NCBI RefSeq assembly: GCF_000518665.1
Contig: NZ_JAEA01000012.1
Coordinates: forward strand, 62,001-126,000
Source of the DNA: Microvirga flocculans ATCC BAA-817
Lineage (GTDB): Bacteria > Pseudomonadota > Alphaproteobacteria > Rhizobiales > Beijerinckiaceae
Direction of reading: 5' to 3'
DNA: 64,000 nucleotides
Shown here in pieces: positions 33,536-43,643 of the stretch. The stretch's first letter is position 1. Each line of letters opens with the position of its first letter. A model generated the notes under the pieces. That model saw nothing but the letters and a program-made list of their open reading frames with translations. It searched no databases and was not told the DNA's origin. A program made the position numbers and the translations under genes.

Positions 33536-33709
33536 CGCAATCGCGCCGTCATGGAGCCGTACTGAGTGCCGTTAATGCTCAAGTTGCCTCGACGGCCCGG
33601 CTCATCGAACGGCTTGGACACGTCAGCCCCCCAGCCCTCCGGGTCGCGCGAGGAGCCGGGCCACTTCATCGAGGCACAGGGCTGCCTTTCCAGGCAGCCT
33701 TTTCTTTTT
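33536..33709 (+). ncRNA. Candidate structured small RNA of about 170 nt
   Basis: Bounded by a promoter-like sequence on the left and an intrinsic terminator on the right, with no credible ORF. Two long-range complementary pairs enclose the middle: TGCCTCGA (33585-33592) with TCGAGGCA (33669-33676), and GGCCCGGCTC (33594-33603) with GAGCCGGGCC (33653-33662). Together they make an 18-bp interrupted stem. The apical part is C-rich (GCCCCCCAGCCCTCC), a possible anti-Shine-Dalgarno loop. It shows no SRP, RNase P or tmRNA signature. 6S RNA cannot be excluded. Neighbouring genes are both on the minus strand. Confidence 0.55.
33679..33709 (+). terminator. Intrinsic terminator of the candidate small RNA
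   Basis: GGCTGCC-TTTCCA-GGCAGCC followed by TTTTCTTTTT. The U-run is on the plus strand, although the adjoining oxidoreductase gene is on the minus strand, so it ends a plus-strand transcript. Confidence 0.75.
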
Positions 33710-34725
33710 CAGAACCCCGACAGCACGATCTTGCCCCGCGCGCGGCCGCTTTCGATGAAGGCGTGCGCGCGCTTGAGATTGGCCGCGTTGACCGGCCCGA
33801 GCACCTCCGCCAGCGTCGTCCTGATCGTTCCCGCATCCACCAGCCGCGAGGCCTCGTCGAGGATGGCGTGCTGCCGCTCCATGTCGGCGGTCTGGAAGGT
33901 CGAGCGCGTGAACATGGATTCCCAGTGGATCGACACGCTCTTGCCCTTCAGGAGGCCGATGTCGAGAGGCGCCTTGGGATCGTCGATGAGGGCGAAGCGG
34001 CCCTGGGGCGCGATGGCCTTGGCGATCTCAGGGAAATGCGCGTCCGTATGGGTGATGGAGAAGGCGAAGGCCGGTGCGCCGATGCCGAGCGCCTCCACCT
34101 GCGGGGCGAGCGGCCGGCCGTGGTCGATCACGTGATGCGCGCCGAGTTCGCGGCACCAGGCCTGCGTTTCGGGGCGCGAGGCGGTGGCGATCACGGTGAG
34201 GTCGGTCAGCCTGCGGGCGAGCTGGATGGCCATGGAGCCGACCCCGCCCGCACCGCCGACGATCAGGATCGCGTTCGCCGCGCCCGCCACGGGCCGCTGG
34301 ATCTCGAGCCGGTCGAAGAGCGTCTCCCAGGCGGTGAGCGTGGTGAGCGGAAGGGCAGCGGCCTCCTCGAAGCTCAGGGATCGGGGCTTTACGCCCACCA
34401 GCCGCTCGTCGACCGCGTGGAACGCCGCATTGGTGCCGGGCCGGGTGATGGCGCCCGCATAGAAGACCTCGTCGCCTTCCTTGAAGAGCGAGACCTGCGC
34501 CCCGACCGCCCGGACGACGCCCGATGCGTCGTAGCCCAGCACCTTCACCCCGCCCGGCTCGGGCTGGGCGCGCATGCGCACCTTGGTGTCGACCGGATTT
34601 ACCGAAACCGCCCTGATCTCGACCAGCAGGTCCCGCGGGCCCGGTTCCGGGCGAGGCAGCTCGACATCGATGAGAGAGGCGTCCTGGTCGATGGGCAGGG
34701 ATTGCTTGTATCCGACGGCGCGCAT
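33709..34725 (-). CDS. Zinc-type alcohol dehydrogenase-like / NADPH:quinone reductase family protein
   Basis: 338 residues of the quinone-oxidoreductase branch of medium-chain dehydrogenases (zeta-crystallin/ZADH1-like, no zinc ligands): 'VEIRAVSVNPVDTKVRMR', 'LGYDASGVVRAVGAQV', and the NADPH-binding 'LIVGGAGGVGSMAIQLARR' near residue 155. It probably reduces quinones or enals using NADPH. It is divergent from an HxlR-type regulator, a common pairing in which the regulator senses electrophiles and controls the reductase. A perfect inverted repeat overlaps its ribosome site. Confidence 0.85.
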   Translation of the reverse strand: MRAVGYKQSLPIDQDASLIDVELPRPEPGPRDLLVEIRAVSVNPVDTKVRMRAQPEPGGVKVLGYDASGVVRAVGAQVSLFKEGDEVFYAGAITRPGTNAAFHAVDERLVGVKPRSLSFEEAAALPLTTLTAWETLFDRLEIQRPVAGAANAILIVGGAGGVGSMAIQLARRLTDLTVIATASRPETQAWCRELGAHHVIDHGRPLAPQVEALGIGAPAFAFSITHTDAHFPEIAKAIAPQGRFALIDDPKAPLDIGLLKGKSVSIHWESMFTRSTFQTADMERQHAILDEASRLVDAGTIRTTLAEVLGPVNAANLKRAHAFIESGRARGKIVLSGF

Positions 34726-34729
34726 GGCT

Positions 34730-34749
34730 TGTCTCCTGTTGTGGAGACA
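34730..34749. promoter_or_regulatory. Inverted repeat in the reductase/HxlR divergent promoter
   Basis: TGTCTCC-TGTTGT-GGAGACA has perfect 7-base arms and overlaps the ribosome site of the reductase gene. Two further direct copies of CATAGTGT lie at 34758-34765 and 34796-34803. Either set could be the binding site of the HxlR regulator. Confidence 0.45.
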
Positions 34750-34819
34750 TCATTGGGCATAGTGTATGGTCTTGCAAGAACGCACAAAAACAGCCCATAG
34801 TGTCAAAAAGGATACCGTC

Positions 34820-35170
34820 ATGCCGCGAGCGTCGCAGAGAAAGCCGGGGGTTCAGGGGTGCGCCGTCGAGCGGACAATGAGCCTGATCGACGGCAAGTGG
34901 AAGATCATCGTCCTCTACAAGCTCCTGGGCGGAACCCTGCGGTTCAACGAGCTGCGCCGGCTCATCCCCTCGGTCACGCAGCGCATGCTCACGCACCAGC
35001 TGCGTGAGCTGGAAGCCGACGGGCTGATCGTCCGGACGGTCTATGCCCAGGTGCCGCCCCGAGTCGAATACACGCTCTCGGCCCGCGGGCGGAGCCTGGA
35101 GCCGGTGCTCCTGGCGATGAAGGAATGGGGCGACGCAAATCTGTCGTCTTCCGAGGCCTACGCAGCGTAA
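34820..35170 (+). CDS. HxlR-family transcriptional regulator
   Basis: 116 residues from the ATG at 34820 (AAGGATACCGTC upstream). The HxlR winged-helix domain is complete: 'CAVERTMSLIDGKWKIIVLYKLLGGTLRFNELRRLIPSVTQRMLTHQLRELEADGLIVRTVYAQVPPRVEYTLSARG'. The conserved N-terminal Cys (in QGCAVE) is the residue that senses diamide or quinones in relatives such as YodB and QorR. Its divergent placement to a quinone-reductase-like gene supports control of that gene. Confidence 0.9.
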   Translation: MPRASQRKPGVQGCAVERTMSLIDGKWKIIVLYKLLGGTLRFNELRRLIPSVTQRMLTHQLRELEADGLIVRTVYAQVPPRVEYTLSARGRSLEPVLLAMKEWGDANLSSSEAYAA

Positions 35171-35286
35171 ATCGTCTGTGCGCTGCAGCAACTTAACTGT
35201 AGAATGCCCGGATCGGCAGGCTTCTGTTGCGCGGCATGTCTCTCTGTGGCAACGCTCCCGCGGCAACAAGAACAGAGGATGCGCGC

Positions 35287-38200
35287 ATGAAGCTGGAAAC
35301 GACGACCAGCGGAAGCGAATTGACGGCCGAGGCCGTCGCCGTGCTGGAAGCCGGTCACAAAGCCACTCCGCCAACCTTCCTGCGTGATCTGTACGGGCGC
35401 GTGCCGTCCGAGGATCTGGCCTTCTATTCGCCGCAGACGCTGGCGAATCTCGCGGCCGAGGCCTTCGAGCATCTCAAGGCGTCCCGCACCGCCGACGGAG
35501 CGGATATCCGCCTGCACGACGTCGAGGTGGAGCGCGCCGGCCGGCGGCAGGACGTGACGGTTCTCGAGATCGTCAACGAGAACATGCCCTTCCTCCTCGA
35601 TTCGACGCTCGCCGAGATCGTCGACGAGGGCTACGACCCGCTCCTCGTGGCCCATCCGATCCTGGCCGTCGAACGGGACCCGCAAGGAACTCTCGTCCGC
35701 CTCCTGGGCGAGGCCACCTCCGCCCTGCGGCACGGCGTGAAGCGCGAAAGCTTCATTCACATCCATCTGCCCCGCATCGACGATTCCGAGACCCGCGACC
35801 GCCTGATCGAGGCCATGCGGCGGGTCCACAAGGACGTGTCGCTCGCGGTCCATGACTGGCCGGGCATGCGCGCCCGCGTCACCGAGATCGTGCACCGGTA
35901 CCGCCTCAACGCGCCGCCCCTGCCAGAGGACGAGGTGAAGGAAGCCATCGCCTTCCTCGACTGGATCGCACGGGACAACTTCACCTTCCTCGGCATTCGC
36001 GAATACCGCCTGCCGTCCGGCGATACCGCCGCCGATCCGGTGGAGGGCTCGGGCCTCGGCCTGCTGCGCGACCCGTCCGTGCGCGTGCTGCGGCGCGGCC
36101 GCGAACTCGTGGCGATGACGCCGGAGATCCGCGCCTTCCTGGCGCGTCCGCAGGCGCTCATCATCACCAAGGCGAACGTGAAGTCGCGCGTCCATCGCCG
36201 CGCGCATCTCGATTATATCGGCGTCAAGCTGTTCGACGATAACGGCATCCTGCAGGGCGAGCTGCGCATCGTCGGCCTGTTCACGGCGAGCGCCTATACC
36301 AACACCACGGGTGAGGTCCCGTATCTGCGCCACAAGGTGGCGAAGGTGATCGCCCGCGCCGGTTTCGACCCGGCGAGCTATGCGGGCCGCGCGCTCCTCA
36401 ACGTGCTCGAGAACTACCCGCGCGACGAGCTGTTCCAGATCGACGAGGACACGCTCTACCACTTCGCCATCGACATCATGAACCTGTCGGAGCGTCCGCG
36501 GGTGCGCGTGCTCGCGCGCGCCGACGAGTTCGACCGCTTCGTCTCGGTTCTCGTCTTCGTGCCCAAGGACCGCTACGACACGAGCGCGCGCCTGCGCATC
36601 GGCCAGTTCCTCGCCAGCATCTACGAGGGCCGCGTCTCGGCCACCTATCCGTCCTATCCGGAAGGCCCGCTTGCGCGCACGCACTACATCATCGGCCGCG
36701 ACGAGGGGCAGACGCCGCAGGTTTCGCGCGAGACCCTGGAAAAGGGCATCTCCGCCATCGTCCGCACCTGGAGCGATGCGCTGCGCGACGAGCTCGATGC
36801 CACCGTCGGCGGGGCGCGGGCCCGTGCGCTCGCATCCCGCTACGGCGAGGCGTTCAGCGCCGCCTATCGCGAGGCCTTCGGGGCCGAGCAGGCGATCAGG
36901 GATATCAGCCTTCTGGAGCAGCTCTCGGATGCGCGTCCCCGCGCGGTCGATCTCTATCGTCGCGAAGGCGACGACGAGACCCGCGTGAACCTGAAGGTGT
37001 TCTCGCTCAAGCAGTCCATGCCCCTGTCGGACCGGGTGCCGCTTCTGGAGAATCTCGGCTTCCGCGTCGTCAACGAGCGAACCTACCGCGTGGCCTTCGC
37101 GGGCACGGACCGGGTCTGGCTCCATGACATGACCCTGGAGCGCGGGGCGGGCGGCGTCATCCGGATCGACGAGATCCAGGCGCTGATCGAAGCGGCCCTT
37201 TTGGCCCTCTTCCGGGGCCTTGCCGAATCCGACGGCTTCAACCGCCTCGTGCTCGAAGCGGGCCTCGGCTGGCGCGACGTGGCCATGATCCGGGCGCTCG
37301 GCCGTTACCTGCGCCAGATCCAGGTGACCTACGCGCAGGACTACATCGCCGGAACGCTCGCCCGCCACGGGGCCATCGCGGCCGATCTCGTGAAGCTCTT
37401 CTACGCGCGCTTCGACCCGCGCCAGGACAAGGACCGCGCGGCCGCCGAGGCGGCCGTGCGCGAGCGGATCGAGGAGCAGCTGAAAGAGGTCACGAGCCTC
37501 GACGACGACCGGATCCTGCGCCGCTTCGTGAACCTCATGGACGCCGCGATCCGCACCAATTTCTTCCAGCTCGAAGAAAACGGCCTGCCGCGCCAGACCA
37601 TCGCGTTCAAGTTCGAATGCGCGAAGGTCGAGGGCCTGCCGCTGCCGAAGCCTCTCTACGAGATCTTCGTCTATTCGCCCCGCGTCGAAGGCGTGCATCT
37701 GCGCTTCGGCAAGGTGGCGCGCGGCGGCCTTCGCTGGTCCGACCGCCCGCAGGATTTCCGCACGGAGGTGCTGGGCCTCGTCAAGGCGCAGCAGGTCAAG
37801 AACGCGGTCATCGTGCCGGTGGGCGCCAAGGGCGGCTTCGTACCCAAGCAATTGCCGCCGGCCAGCGACCGCCAGGCCTGGCTCGCCGAGGGCACGGAAA
37901 GCTACCGCATCTTCATCCGCACGCTGCTGCAGCTCACCGACAACATCGCGGGCGACCGGATCGTGCCGCCGGCGGATACCGTGCGCCATGACGGGGACGA
38001 TCCCTATCTCGTGGTCGCCGCCGACAAGGGCACGGCCACCTTCTCCGATACGGCGAATGCGCTCTCCATCGAGAAGGGCCATTGGCTCGGGGATGCCTTC
38101 GCCTCCGGCGGCAGCCAGGGCTACGACCACAAGAAGATGGGCATCACCGCCCGCGGCGCCTGGGAGGCGGTGAAGCGCCACTTCCGCGAGCTCGACATCG

Positions 38201-40110
38201 ACATCCAGACCACGCCGGTCACGGTCGCGGGCGTCGGCGACATGTCGGGCGACGTGTTCGGCAACGGCATGCTCCTGTCGAAGGCTTTGAAGCTCGTGGC
38301 GGCCTTCGACCATCGCGACATCTTCCTCGACCCGAACCCGGATCCGGAAACCGCCCACCGGGAACGCGAGCGCCTCTTCAACCTGCCCCGCTCCAGCTGG
38401 CAGGATTACGACAAGGCGCTGATCTCCCAGGGCGGCGGCGTGTTCTCGCGCAGCGCCAAATCGATCCCGCTGTCGGACGAGGTCCGCGCGCTTCTCGACA
38501 TCGACAAGCCCCAGGCCACGCCGGCCGAGGTGATGAGCGCGATCCTCAAAGCCCGCGTCGATCTGTTGTGGTTCGGCGGCATCGGCACCTATATCCGCGC
38601 CGCCTCCGAGACGGACGAGCAGGTGGGCGACCGCGCCAACGACCCGATCCGCATCGCCGGCACCGATGTCCGCGCGCGGGTGATCGGCGAGGGCGCTAAT
38701 CTGGGCATGACCCAGCGCGGCCGCATCGAAGCGGCGCAGAAAGGCGTGCACCTCAACACCGACGCCATCGACAACTCGGCGGGCGTCAACACCTCCGACG
38801 TTGAGGTGAACATCAAGATCGCGCTGACAACGCCGGAGCGCGACGGACGCCTGAGCGAGGACCAGCGCAACGCTCTCCTGGCGGACATGACCGAGGATGT
38901 CGCGGCCCTCGTGCTGCGCAACAACTACCTGCAGACCCTGGCACTGTCGCTCTCCGAGCATCGCGGCGTCGCCGATCTGGGCTTCGCGCGCCGGCTCATG
39001 CACATGCTGGAGGGCGAGGGCCGCCTCAACCGGGCGGTGGAATACCTGCCCGACGACAACGCCCTCACGGAGCGCGCCCGCCGCGGCGAGGCCCTCACGC
39101 GGCCGGAACTCGCGGTGCTGCTGGCCTATGCCAAGCTTTCCCTGCACGACGCCCTGCTGCAGAGCCCGGTGCCGGACGATCCCTATCTCGCCAGGGAGCT
39201 GGAACGCTACTTCCCGGCCGAGATGCGCGAGCGCTTCCCCGACGCCATCGCCGGCCACCGCCTGCGGCGCGAGATCATCGCCACGCAGCTCGCCAACGCG
39301 ATCGTCAATCGCGGCGGCCCCACCGTGGTGGCCCGTCTCGTGGACCAGACCGGCGCGGATGCGCCCACCATCGCGGCGGCCTACGCGGCGACCCGCGATT
39401 CCTTCGGCCTGACCGAACTGAACCTCGCCATCGATGATCTCGACGGCGTGGTGCCGGGCCAGGTTCAGCTGCGCCTCTACGGCGAGCTGCAGGATCTGCT
39501 CATGAACCGGATCGTCTGGTTCATCCGCAACGTGGACTTCGCCAACCACTCCCTCGACCAGGTCGTCGGCACCTATCAGGCCGGCATCGCCGAGGTAGAG
39601 CGAGGCCTGAGGGACACGCTCTCGCCCGAGGCGCTGACCGCCTGGGAGGCGCGCATCAAGGCGCTGGTGGATGAAGGCACGCCCGAGGACCTGGCACGGC
39701 GCATCGCCTCGCTGCCCGATCTCGTGGCCGCGCCCGATATCGTGCAGACGGCGCAGAAGACGGGAAGGCCGGTCAGCGACATCGCCTCGACCCACTTTGC
39801 CCTCGAAGCCGCCTTCAGGCTCGGCACGCTCATCGGCGCGGCGCAGCAGATCGTCGTGAGCGATTACTTCGATCGCCTCGCCCTCGACCGCGCCATCGAC
39901 AGCATCGCCTATGCCCATCGCGGCCTGACCGCCGAGGTGGCCGCGCACGACCTGTCGGGCGAAGAGGCCGTGCGCGCCTGGAGCGAGAAGCGCGGTGCGG
40001 ATGTCAGCCGCATCAGGAGCGCGGTGGACGGCATCGTCTCCTCGGGCCTGACCTTGTCGAAGATCACCGTGGCGGCGAGCCTGCTCGGCGATCTCGCGCG
40101 CGCGGGCTGA
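35287..40110 (+). CDS. NAD-specific glutamate dehydrogenase, large (about 180 kDa) type
   Basis: 1607 residues, the length of the giant GDH class known from Caulobacter and Pseudomonas (about 1600). N-terminal ACT-like regulatory regions (about 1-700) precede the catalytic core around residues 775-1270: 'GVHLRFGKVARGGLRWSDRPQDFRTEVLGLVKAQQVKNAVIVPVGAKGGFV' contains the substrate-binding Lys residues, and 'VGDMSGDVFGNGMLLS' and 'IGTYIRAASETDEQVGDRANDPIRI' belong to the NAD domain. It interconverts glutamate and 2-oxoglutarate plus ammonium. The ATG at 35287 has GAGG upstream. A stop-free antisense frame over its whole length is a codon-bias artefact. Confidence 0.95.
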   Translation: MKLETTTSGSELTAEAVAVLEAGHKATPPTFLRDLYGRVPSEDLAFYSPQTLANLAAEAFEHLKASRTADGADIRLHDVEVERAGRRQDVTVLEIVNENMPFLLDSTLAEIVDEGYDPLLVAHPILAVERDPQGTLVRLLGEATSALRHGVKRESFIHIHLPRIDDSETRDRLIEAMRRVHKDVSLAVHDWPGMRARVTEIVHRYRLNAPPLPEDEVKEAIAFLDWIARDNFTFLGIREYRLPSGDTAADPVEGSGLGLLRDPSVRVLRRGRELVAMTPEIRAFLARPQALIITKANVKSRVHRRAHLDYIGVKLFDDNGILQGELRIVGLFTASAYTNTTGEVPYLRHKVAKVIARAGFDPASYAGRALLNVLENYPRDELFQIDEDTLYHFAIDIMNLSERPRVRVLARADEFDRFVSVLVFVPKDRYDTSARLRIGQFLASIYEGRVSATYPSYPEGPLARTHYIIGRDEGQTPQVSRETLEKGISAIVRTWSDALRDELDATVGGARARALASRYGEAFSAAYREAFGAEQAIRDISLLEQLSDARPRAVDLYRREGDDETRVNLKVFSLKQSMPLSDRVPLLENLGFRVVNERTYRVAFAGTDRVWLHDMTLERGAGGVIRIDEIQALIEAALLALFRGLAESDGFNRLVLEAGLGWRDVAMIRALGRYLRQIQVTYAQDYIAGTLARHGAIAADLVKLFYARFDPRQDKDRAAAEAAVRERIEEQLKEVTSLDDDRILRRFVNLMDAAIRTNFFQLEENGLPRQTIAFKFECAKVEGLPLPKPLYEIFVYSPRVEGVHLRFGKVARGGLRWSDRPQDFRTEVLGLVKAQQVKNAVIVPVGAKGGFVPKQLPPASDRQAWLAEGTESYRIFIRTLLQLTDNIAGDRIVPPADTVRHDGDDPYLVVAADKGTATFSDTANALSIEKGHWLGDAFASGGSQGYDHKKMGITARGAWEAVKRHFRELDIDIQTTPVTVAGVGDMSGDVFGNGMLLSKALKLVAAFDHRDIFLDPNPDPETAHRERERLFNLPRSSWQDYDKALISQGGGVFSRSAKSIPLSDEVRALLDIDKPQATPAEVMSAILKARVDLLWFGGIGTYIRAASETDEQVGDRANDPIRIAGTDVRARVIGEGANLGMTQRGRIEAAQKGVHLNTDAIDNSAGVNTSDVEVNIKIALTTPERDGRLSEDQRNALLADMTEDVAALVLRNNYLQTLALSLSEHRGVADLGFARRLMHMLEGEGRLNRAVEYLPDDNALTERARRGEALTRPELAVLLAYAKLSLHDALLQSPVPDDPYLARELERYFPAEMRERFPDAIAGHRLRREIIATQLANAIVNRGGPTVVARLVDQTGADAPTIAAAYAATRDSFGLTELNLAIDDLDGVVPGQVQLRLYGELQDLLMNRIVWFIRNVDFANHSLDQVVGTYQAGIAEVERGLRDTLSPEALTAWEARIKALVDEGTPEDLARRIASLPDLVAAPDIVQTAQKTGRPVSDIASTHFALEAAFRLGTLIGAAQQIVVSDYFDRLALDRAIDSIAYAHRGLTAEVAAHDLSGEEAVRAWSEKRGADVSRIRSAVDGIVSSGLTLSKITVAASLLGDLARAG

Positions 40111-40156
40111 GACCGGGTCTGGACACGAACCCGTGCCAAGACTACGAGGGGAATCG

Positions 40157-41536
40157 GTGAAACACATCGATCCCCTCGCGCCTTCCGGGAAGGCTTCGCG
40201 TTCCGCGATTGTCGGTTGGCTCCTGTTCGACTGGGCCTGCCAGCCCTTCTTCACCCTCGTCACCACCTTCGTCTTCGCGCCGTACTTCGCCTCGGCGCTG
40301 GCTCCCGATGCGGTGAGCGGGCAAAGCCTGTGGGGCTATGCCACGGCGGCGGCGGGCTTCGTGCTCGCGTTTCTCTCGCCGGTGCTCGGCTCCATCGCCG
40401 ATGCCACAGGTCCCAAGAAACCCTGGATCGCCGCCTGCGGCCTCGTCCTCTTCGTGGCCTCCCTCGCGCTGTGGTATGCCGCGCCCGGTGAGCCGCACGC
40501 CATCGCCATTGCGCTCATGGCCTTCGCCTTCGGCACGGTGGCGGTGGAGGTCGCGGCGGTGTTCAACAACGCCATGATCCCGCATCTCGTCCCGCCGGAG
40601 CGTTACGGCCGCCTCTCGGGCACCGGCTGGGCGATGGGCTATTGCGGCGGCCTCGTCTCGCTCGTGATCGTGCTGGGCTTCCTCGCGGCCGATGCGGGCA
40701 GCGGCAAGACAGTCCTCGGCTTCGCCCCGCTCTTCGGGCTCGATCCGGCAACCCGTGAGGGCGACCGCATCACGGGACCGTTCTCGGCCGTGTGGTTCCT
40801 CATCTTCGTGCTGCCGCTCTTTCTCTTCACGCCCGATATTCCTCGCTCCGCCATGGGCCTGAAGGAAGCGGCGCGGCAGGGCGTGCTGCAGATCAGGAAG
40901 ACCGTCGCCGATGCGCGGCGGCACGAGAGCGTCGGCCGCTTCCTTCTCGCCAACATGGTCTATCAGGACGCGCTCGTGGCGCTCTTCGCCTTCGGCGGCA
41001 TCTATGGGGCGGGCGTGTTCGGATGGCAGGCGGTCGAGCTCGGCGTCTTCGGCATTCTGCTGACCGTCACCGGCACGCTCGGCGCGTTGATCGGCGGGCG
41101 GCTCGACGACCGCTTCGGCGCGAAGCCCGTGATCCTCGGGGCGATCCTCGTCCTCGCGCTCGTCTGCCTCGGCGTGCTTTCGCTCGGGCGCGAGCACATC
41201 CTCTTCGTGGTGTCGACCGCGCCGCCCGTGCCCGCCGACGGAATCTACGGCTCTGCGTCCGAAAGGATGTTCGTCCTGCTCGGTCTCGTCATCGGCTCGG
41301 TCGCGGGGCCGCTGCAGGCCTCCTCCCGCAGCCTGCTCGCGCGGCTCGTTCCGGCGCGCGAGGCGGGGCGCTATTTCGGGCTGCTCGCGCTGTCGGGCAA
41401 GGTCACGTCCTTCCTCGCCCCGCTCGCCGTCGCCGTCGCCACCGCGATCTTCCAGACGCAGGCCGCGGGACCTGCGGTGCTGATCCTGTTCCTGCTCGCC
41501 GGCTTCTGGCTGCTCAGCGGCGTCAAGCGCGTGTGA
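40157..41536 (+). CDS. UMF1-type MFS transporter (Atg22-like)
   Basis: About 459 residues with 11-12 hydrophobic helices. '[31 protein letters not shown]' and '[26 protein letters not shown]' match the UMF1 family (Atg22-like, 'unknown major facilitator'). The start is taken as GTG 40157, with GAGGGGAATC upstream; a start at 40133 in the same frame is possible. Inner membrane. It follows the glutamate dehydrogenase gene by 46 bases and may be cotranscribed with it, so a link to amino-acid efflux is conceivable but not shown. Confidence 0.8.
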   Translation: MKHIDPLAPSGKASRSAIVGWLLFDWACQPFFTLVTTFVFAPYFASALAPDAVSGQSLWGYATAAAGFVLAFLSPVLGSIADATGPKKPWIAACGLVLFVASLALWYAAPGEPHAIAIALMAFAFGTVAVEVAAVFNNAMIPHLVPPERYGRLSGTGWAMGYCGGLVSLVIVLGFLAADAGSGKTVLGFAPLFGLDPATREGDRITGPFSAVWFLIFVLPLFLFTPDIPRSAMGLKEAARQGVLQIRKTVADARRHESVGRFLLANMVYQDALVALFAFGGIYGAGVFGWQAVELGVFGILLTVTGTLGALIGGRLDDRFGAKPVILGAILVLALVCLGVLSLGREHILFVVSTAPPVPADGIYGSASERMFVLLGLVIGSVAGPLQASSRSLLARLVPAREAGRYFGLLALSGKVTSFLAPLAVAVATAIFQTQAAGPAVLILFLLAGFWLLSGVKRV

Positions 41537-41543
41537 GCGCGGC

Positions 41544-41864
41544 TCATTCCAGCGTCACCGCCGTGCCGCTGACCGACACCATCATCATGCCCTCGTTCTT
41601 GCCGAGCGCGCCGTAATCCAGGTGGACGCCGACGATGGCGTGCGCGCCGAGGCGCTGGGCCTCCTCGATCATCTCCTGCAGGGCCGTGTCGCGCCCGTCG
41701 CGCAGAACGCGCTCGTAGGACCCCGCGCGGCCGCCCACCACGTCGCGGATGGAGGCGAAGAAATCGCGGAACACGTTCGCGCCGAGAATGGCCTCCCCCG
41801 AAACGATGCCGCGATAGGAACCGATGCGGCGGCCTTCGATGGTGGGCGTGGTGGTGATGATCAT
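41544..41864 (-). CDS. YbjQ/UPF0145 family protein (heavy-metal-binding domain)
   Basis: 106 residues, full length for the family. '[46 protein letters not shown]' and '[25 protein letters not shown]' are the conserved blocks of YbjQ proteins. The fold forms pentamers in known structures, and the biological role is unknown despite the 'heavy-metal-binding' label. It converges with the UMF1-type gene, 7 bases apart. Confidence 0.9.
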   Translation of the reverse strand: MIITTTPTIEGRRIGSYRGIVSGEAILGANVFRDFFASIRDVVGGRAGSYERVLRDGRDTALQEMIEEAQRLGAHAIVGVHLDYGALGKNEGMMMVSVSGTAVTLE

Positions 41865-41937
41865 GCGCGTCTCCTTCCGCTCCGCTTCAGATGGGGAAGG
41901 ACAGGAGAAATGTCATCATGGAGGTGTCGGGCGCATA

Positions 41938-41960
41938 TCCCTCCCCGCGAGGGGGAGGGA
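41938..41960. terminator. Hairpin TCCCTCCCC-GCGA-GGGGGAGGGA
   Basis: A 9-base stem 15 bases downstream of the purH stop (minus strand). The CCTCCCC...GGGGAGG palindrome is also a common scattered repeat in alphaproteobacteria. It probably acts as the purH terminator, though without a U-run. Confidence 0.45.
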
Positions 41961-41974
41961 CGAAGGCATTGCGG

Positions 41975-43567
41975 TCAATGCCTGAAATGCCGGTGTCCCG
42001 TGAACACCATGGCGAGGCCCGCCTCGTCGGCGGCCTTGATCACCTCGTCGTCGCGCATGGAGCCGCCGGGCTGGATCACGGCGGTGGCGCCGGCCTCCGC
42101 TGCGGCGAGCAGGCCGTCCGCGAAGGGGAAGAAGGCGTCGGAGGCGACTACCGAGCCCTTGGCGAGGGTCTCAGGCAACCCCGCGGCCTTTGCCGCCTCG
42201 GCGGCCTTCCAGGCGGCGATGCGCGAGGAATCGACGCGGCTCATCTGGCCCGCGCCGATGCCCACGGTGGCGAGGTCCCTGGCATAGACGATGGCGTTCG
42301 ACTTCACGTGCTTGGCGACGCGGAAGGCGAAGCGGAGATCGGCGAGCTCGCGCTCCGTCGGCGCGCGCTTCGTGACGACCTTCAGGTCCATGGCGTCGAC
42401 CACCGCGTTGTCGCGCGATTGCGCCAGGAAGCCGCCCGCCACCGTGCGCAGCGTCAGGCCAGGCTGGCGCGGATCGGGCAGGGCACCGGCGAGAAGCAGG
42501 CGCAGGTTCCTCTTGGCGGCGACGATGGCGATCGCTTCCGCGCTCGCGTCGGGCGCGATGATGACCTCGGTGAAGATCTCGGTGATGGCCTTCGCCGCTT
42601 CCGCATCGAGCGGCCGGTTCATGGCGACGATGCCGCCGAAGGCCGAGACCGGATCGCAGCGGAGCGCCTTCTCGTAGGCGTCGCGCAAGGACGCGCCTTC
42701 CGCGACGCCGCAGGGATTGGCGTGCTTGACGATCACGACGGCCGCGGAGCGTTCGGGCGCGAATTCCGCCACGGCCTCATAGGCCGCATCCGTGTCGTTG
42801 ATGTTGTTGTAGGAGAGCTGCTTGCCCTGCACCTGCCGCGCCGTGGCGACGCCGGGGCGCTGCTCGGGGCTGCGGTAGAACGCGGCGCTCTGGTGCGGGT
42901 TCTCGCCGTAGCGCATGACCTCGACCAGGGAGCCGCCGAGCGCGCGGAAGGGAGGTGTCGCCTCTCCGATCTCGTTCGCGAACCAGTTGGAGATGGCGGC
43001 GTCGTAGGCGGCGGTGCGGGCATAGGCCTTCTGGGCGAGGCGGCGGCGCAGGGTGTAGGTGACCGAGCCGTCATGTGCGGCGAGATCCGCCAGGACGGCG
43101 GCGTAATCGGCCCCGTCGACCACCACGGCCACGTCGCCGTGGTTCTTGGCCGCCGCGCGGATCATGGCGGGCCCGCCGATGTCGATGTTCTCGATGCAGT
43201 CGTCGTAAGGCTTGCCCGCCGCGACCGTGGCCTCGAAGGGATAGAGGTTCACCACCAGGAGATCGATGGGCTGGATGCCGTGGGCGAGCATGGCCGCCTG
43301 ATGCTCGGGGTTCTCACGGATGCCGAGCAGGCCCCCGTGGACCGCCGGATGCAGCGTCTTCACCCGCCCGTCCATCATCTCGGGGAATCCCGTGAGCTCG
43401 CTCACGTCCTTCACCGCCAGCCCCGCCTCGCTCAGCGCCTTGTGCGTGCCGCCGGTGGAGACCAGCTCGATGCCCCGCTCGGACAAAGCCCGGGCGAAAT
43501 CCACGAGACCGGTCTTGTCGGATACGGAAAGCAGAGCACGGGACACGCGCTTCAGATCGCTCGGCAT
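41975..43567 (-). CDS. purH: Bifunctional AICAR transformylase / IMP cyclohydrolase
   Basis: 530 residues, the expected length. The N-terminal IMP cyclohydrolase domain (MGS-like) begins '[32 protein letters not shown]'. The C-terminal AICAR transformylase has 'KHANPCG' (catalytic Lys-His) near residue 275, '[14 protein letters not shown]', 'FFPFADGL' and the end '[11 protein letters not shown]'. It catalyses the last two steps of purine synthesis to IMP. It is last of a minus-strand run htpX-rsmB-heparinase-membrane protein-purH, similar to the order in many Hyphomicrobiales. Confidence 0.97.
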   Translation of the reverse strand: MPSDLKRVSRALLSVSDKTGLVDFARALSERGIELVSTGGTHKALSEAGLAVKDVSELTGFPEMMDGRVKTLHPAVHGGLLGIRENPEHQAAMLAHGIQPIDLLVVNLYPFEATVAAGKPYDDCIENIDIGGPAMIRAAAKNHGDVAVVVDGADYAAVLADLAAHDGSVTYTLRRRLAQKAYARTAAYDAAISNWFANEIGEATPPFRALGGSLVEVMRYGENPHQSAAFYRSPEQRPGVATARQVQGKQLSYNNINDTDAAYEAVAEFAPERSAAVVIVKHANPCGVAEGASLRDAYEKALRCDPVSAFGGIVAMNRPLDAEAAKAITEIFTEVIIAPDASAEAIAIVAAKRNLRLLLAGALPDPRQPGLTLRTVAGGFLAQSRDNAVVDAMDLKVVTKRAPTERELADLRFAFRVAKHVKSNAIVYARDLATVGIGAGQMSRVDSSRIAAWKAAEAAKAAGLPETLAKGSVVASDAFFPFADGLLAAAEAGATAVIQPGGSMRDDEVIKAADEAGLAMVFTGHRHFRH

Positions 43568-43643
43568 GGCGGCCGCTCCATGAAGGGGTAAGAATGCGGG
43601 CGCGATAGCACGATGGGGTGCGGATGGGAACCGGAAAGGGCGA

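Noticed and set aside
35158-40266. A 1702-codon stop-free frame antisense to the glutamate dehydrogenase gene
   Set aside because: The translation is Arg/His/Gly/Glu-rich with no family motifs, and the sense gene has a full set of motifs. Long antisense frames of this kind arise from third-position GC bias.
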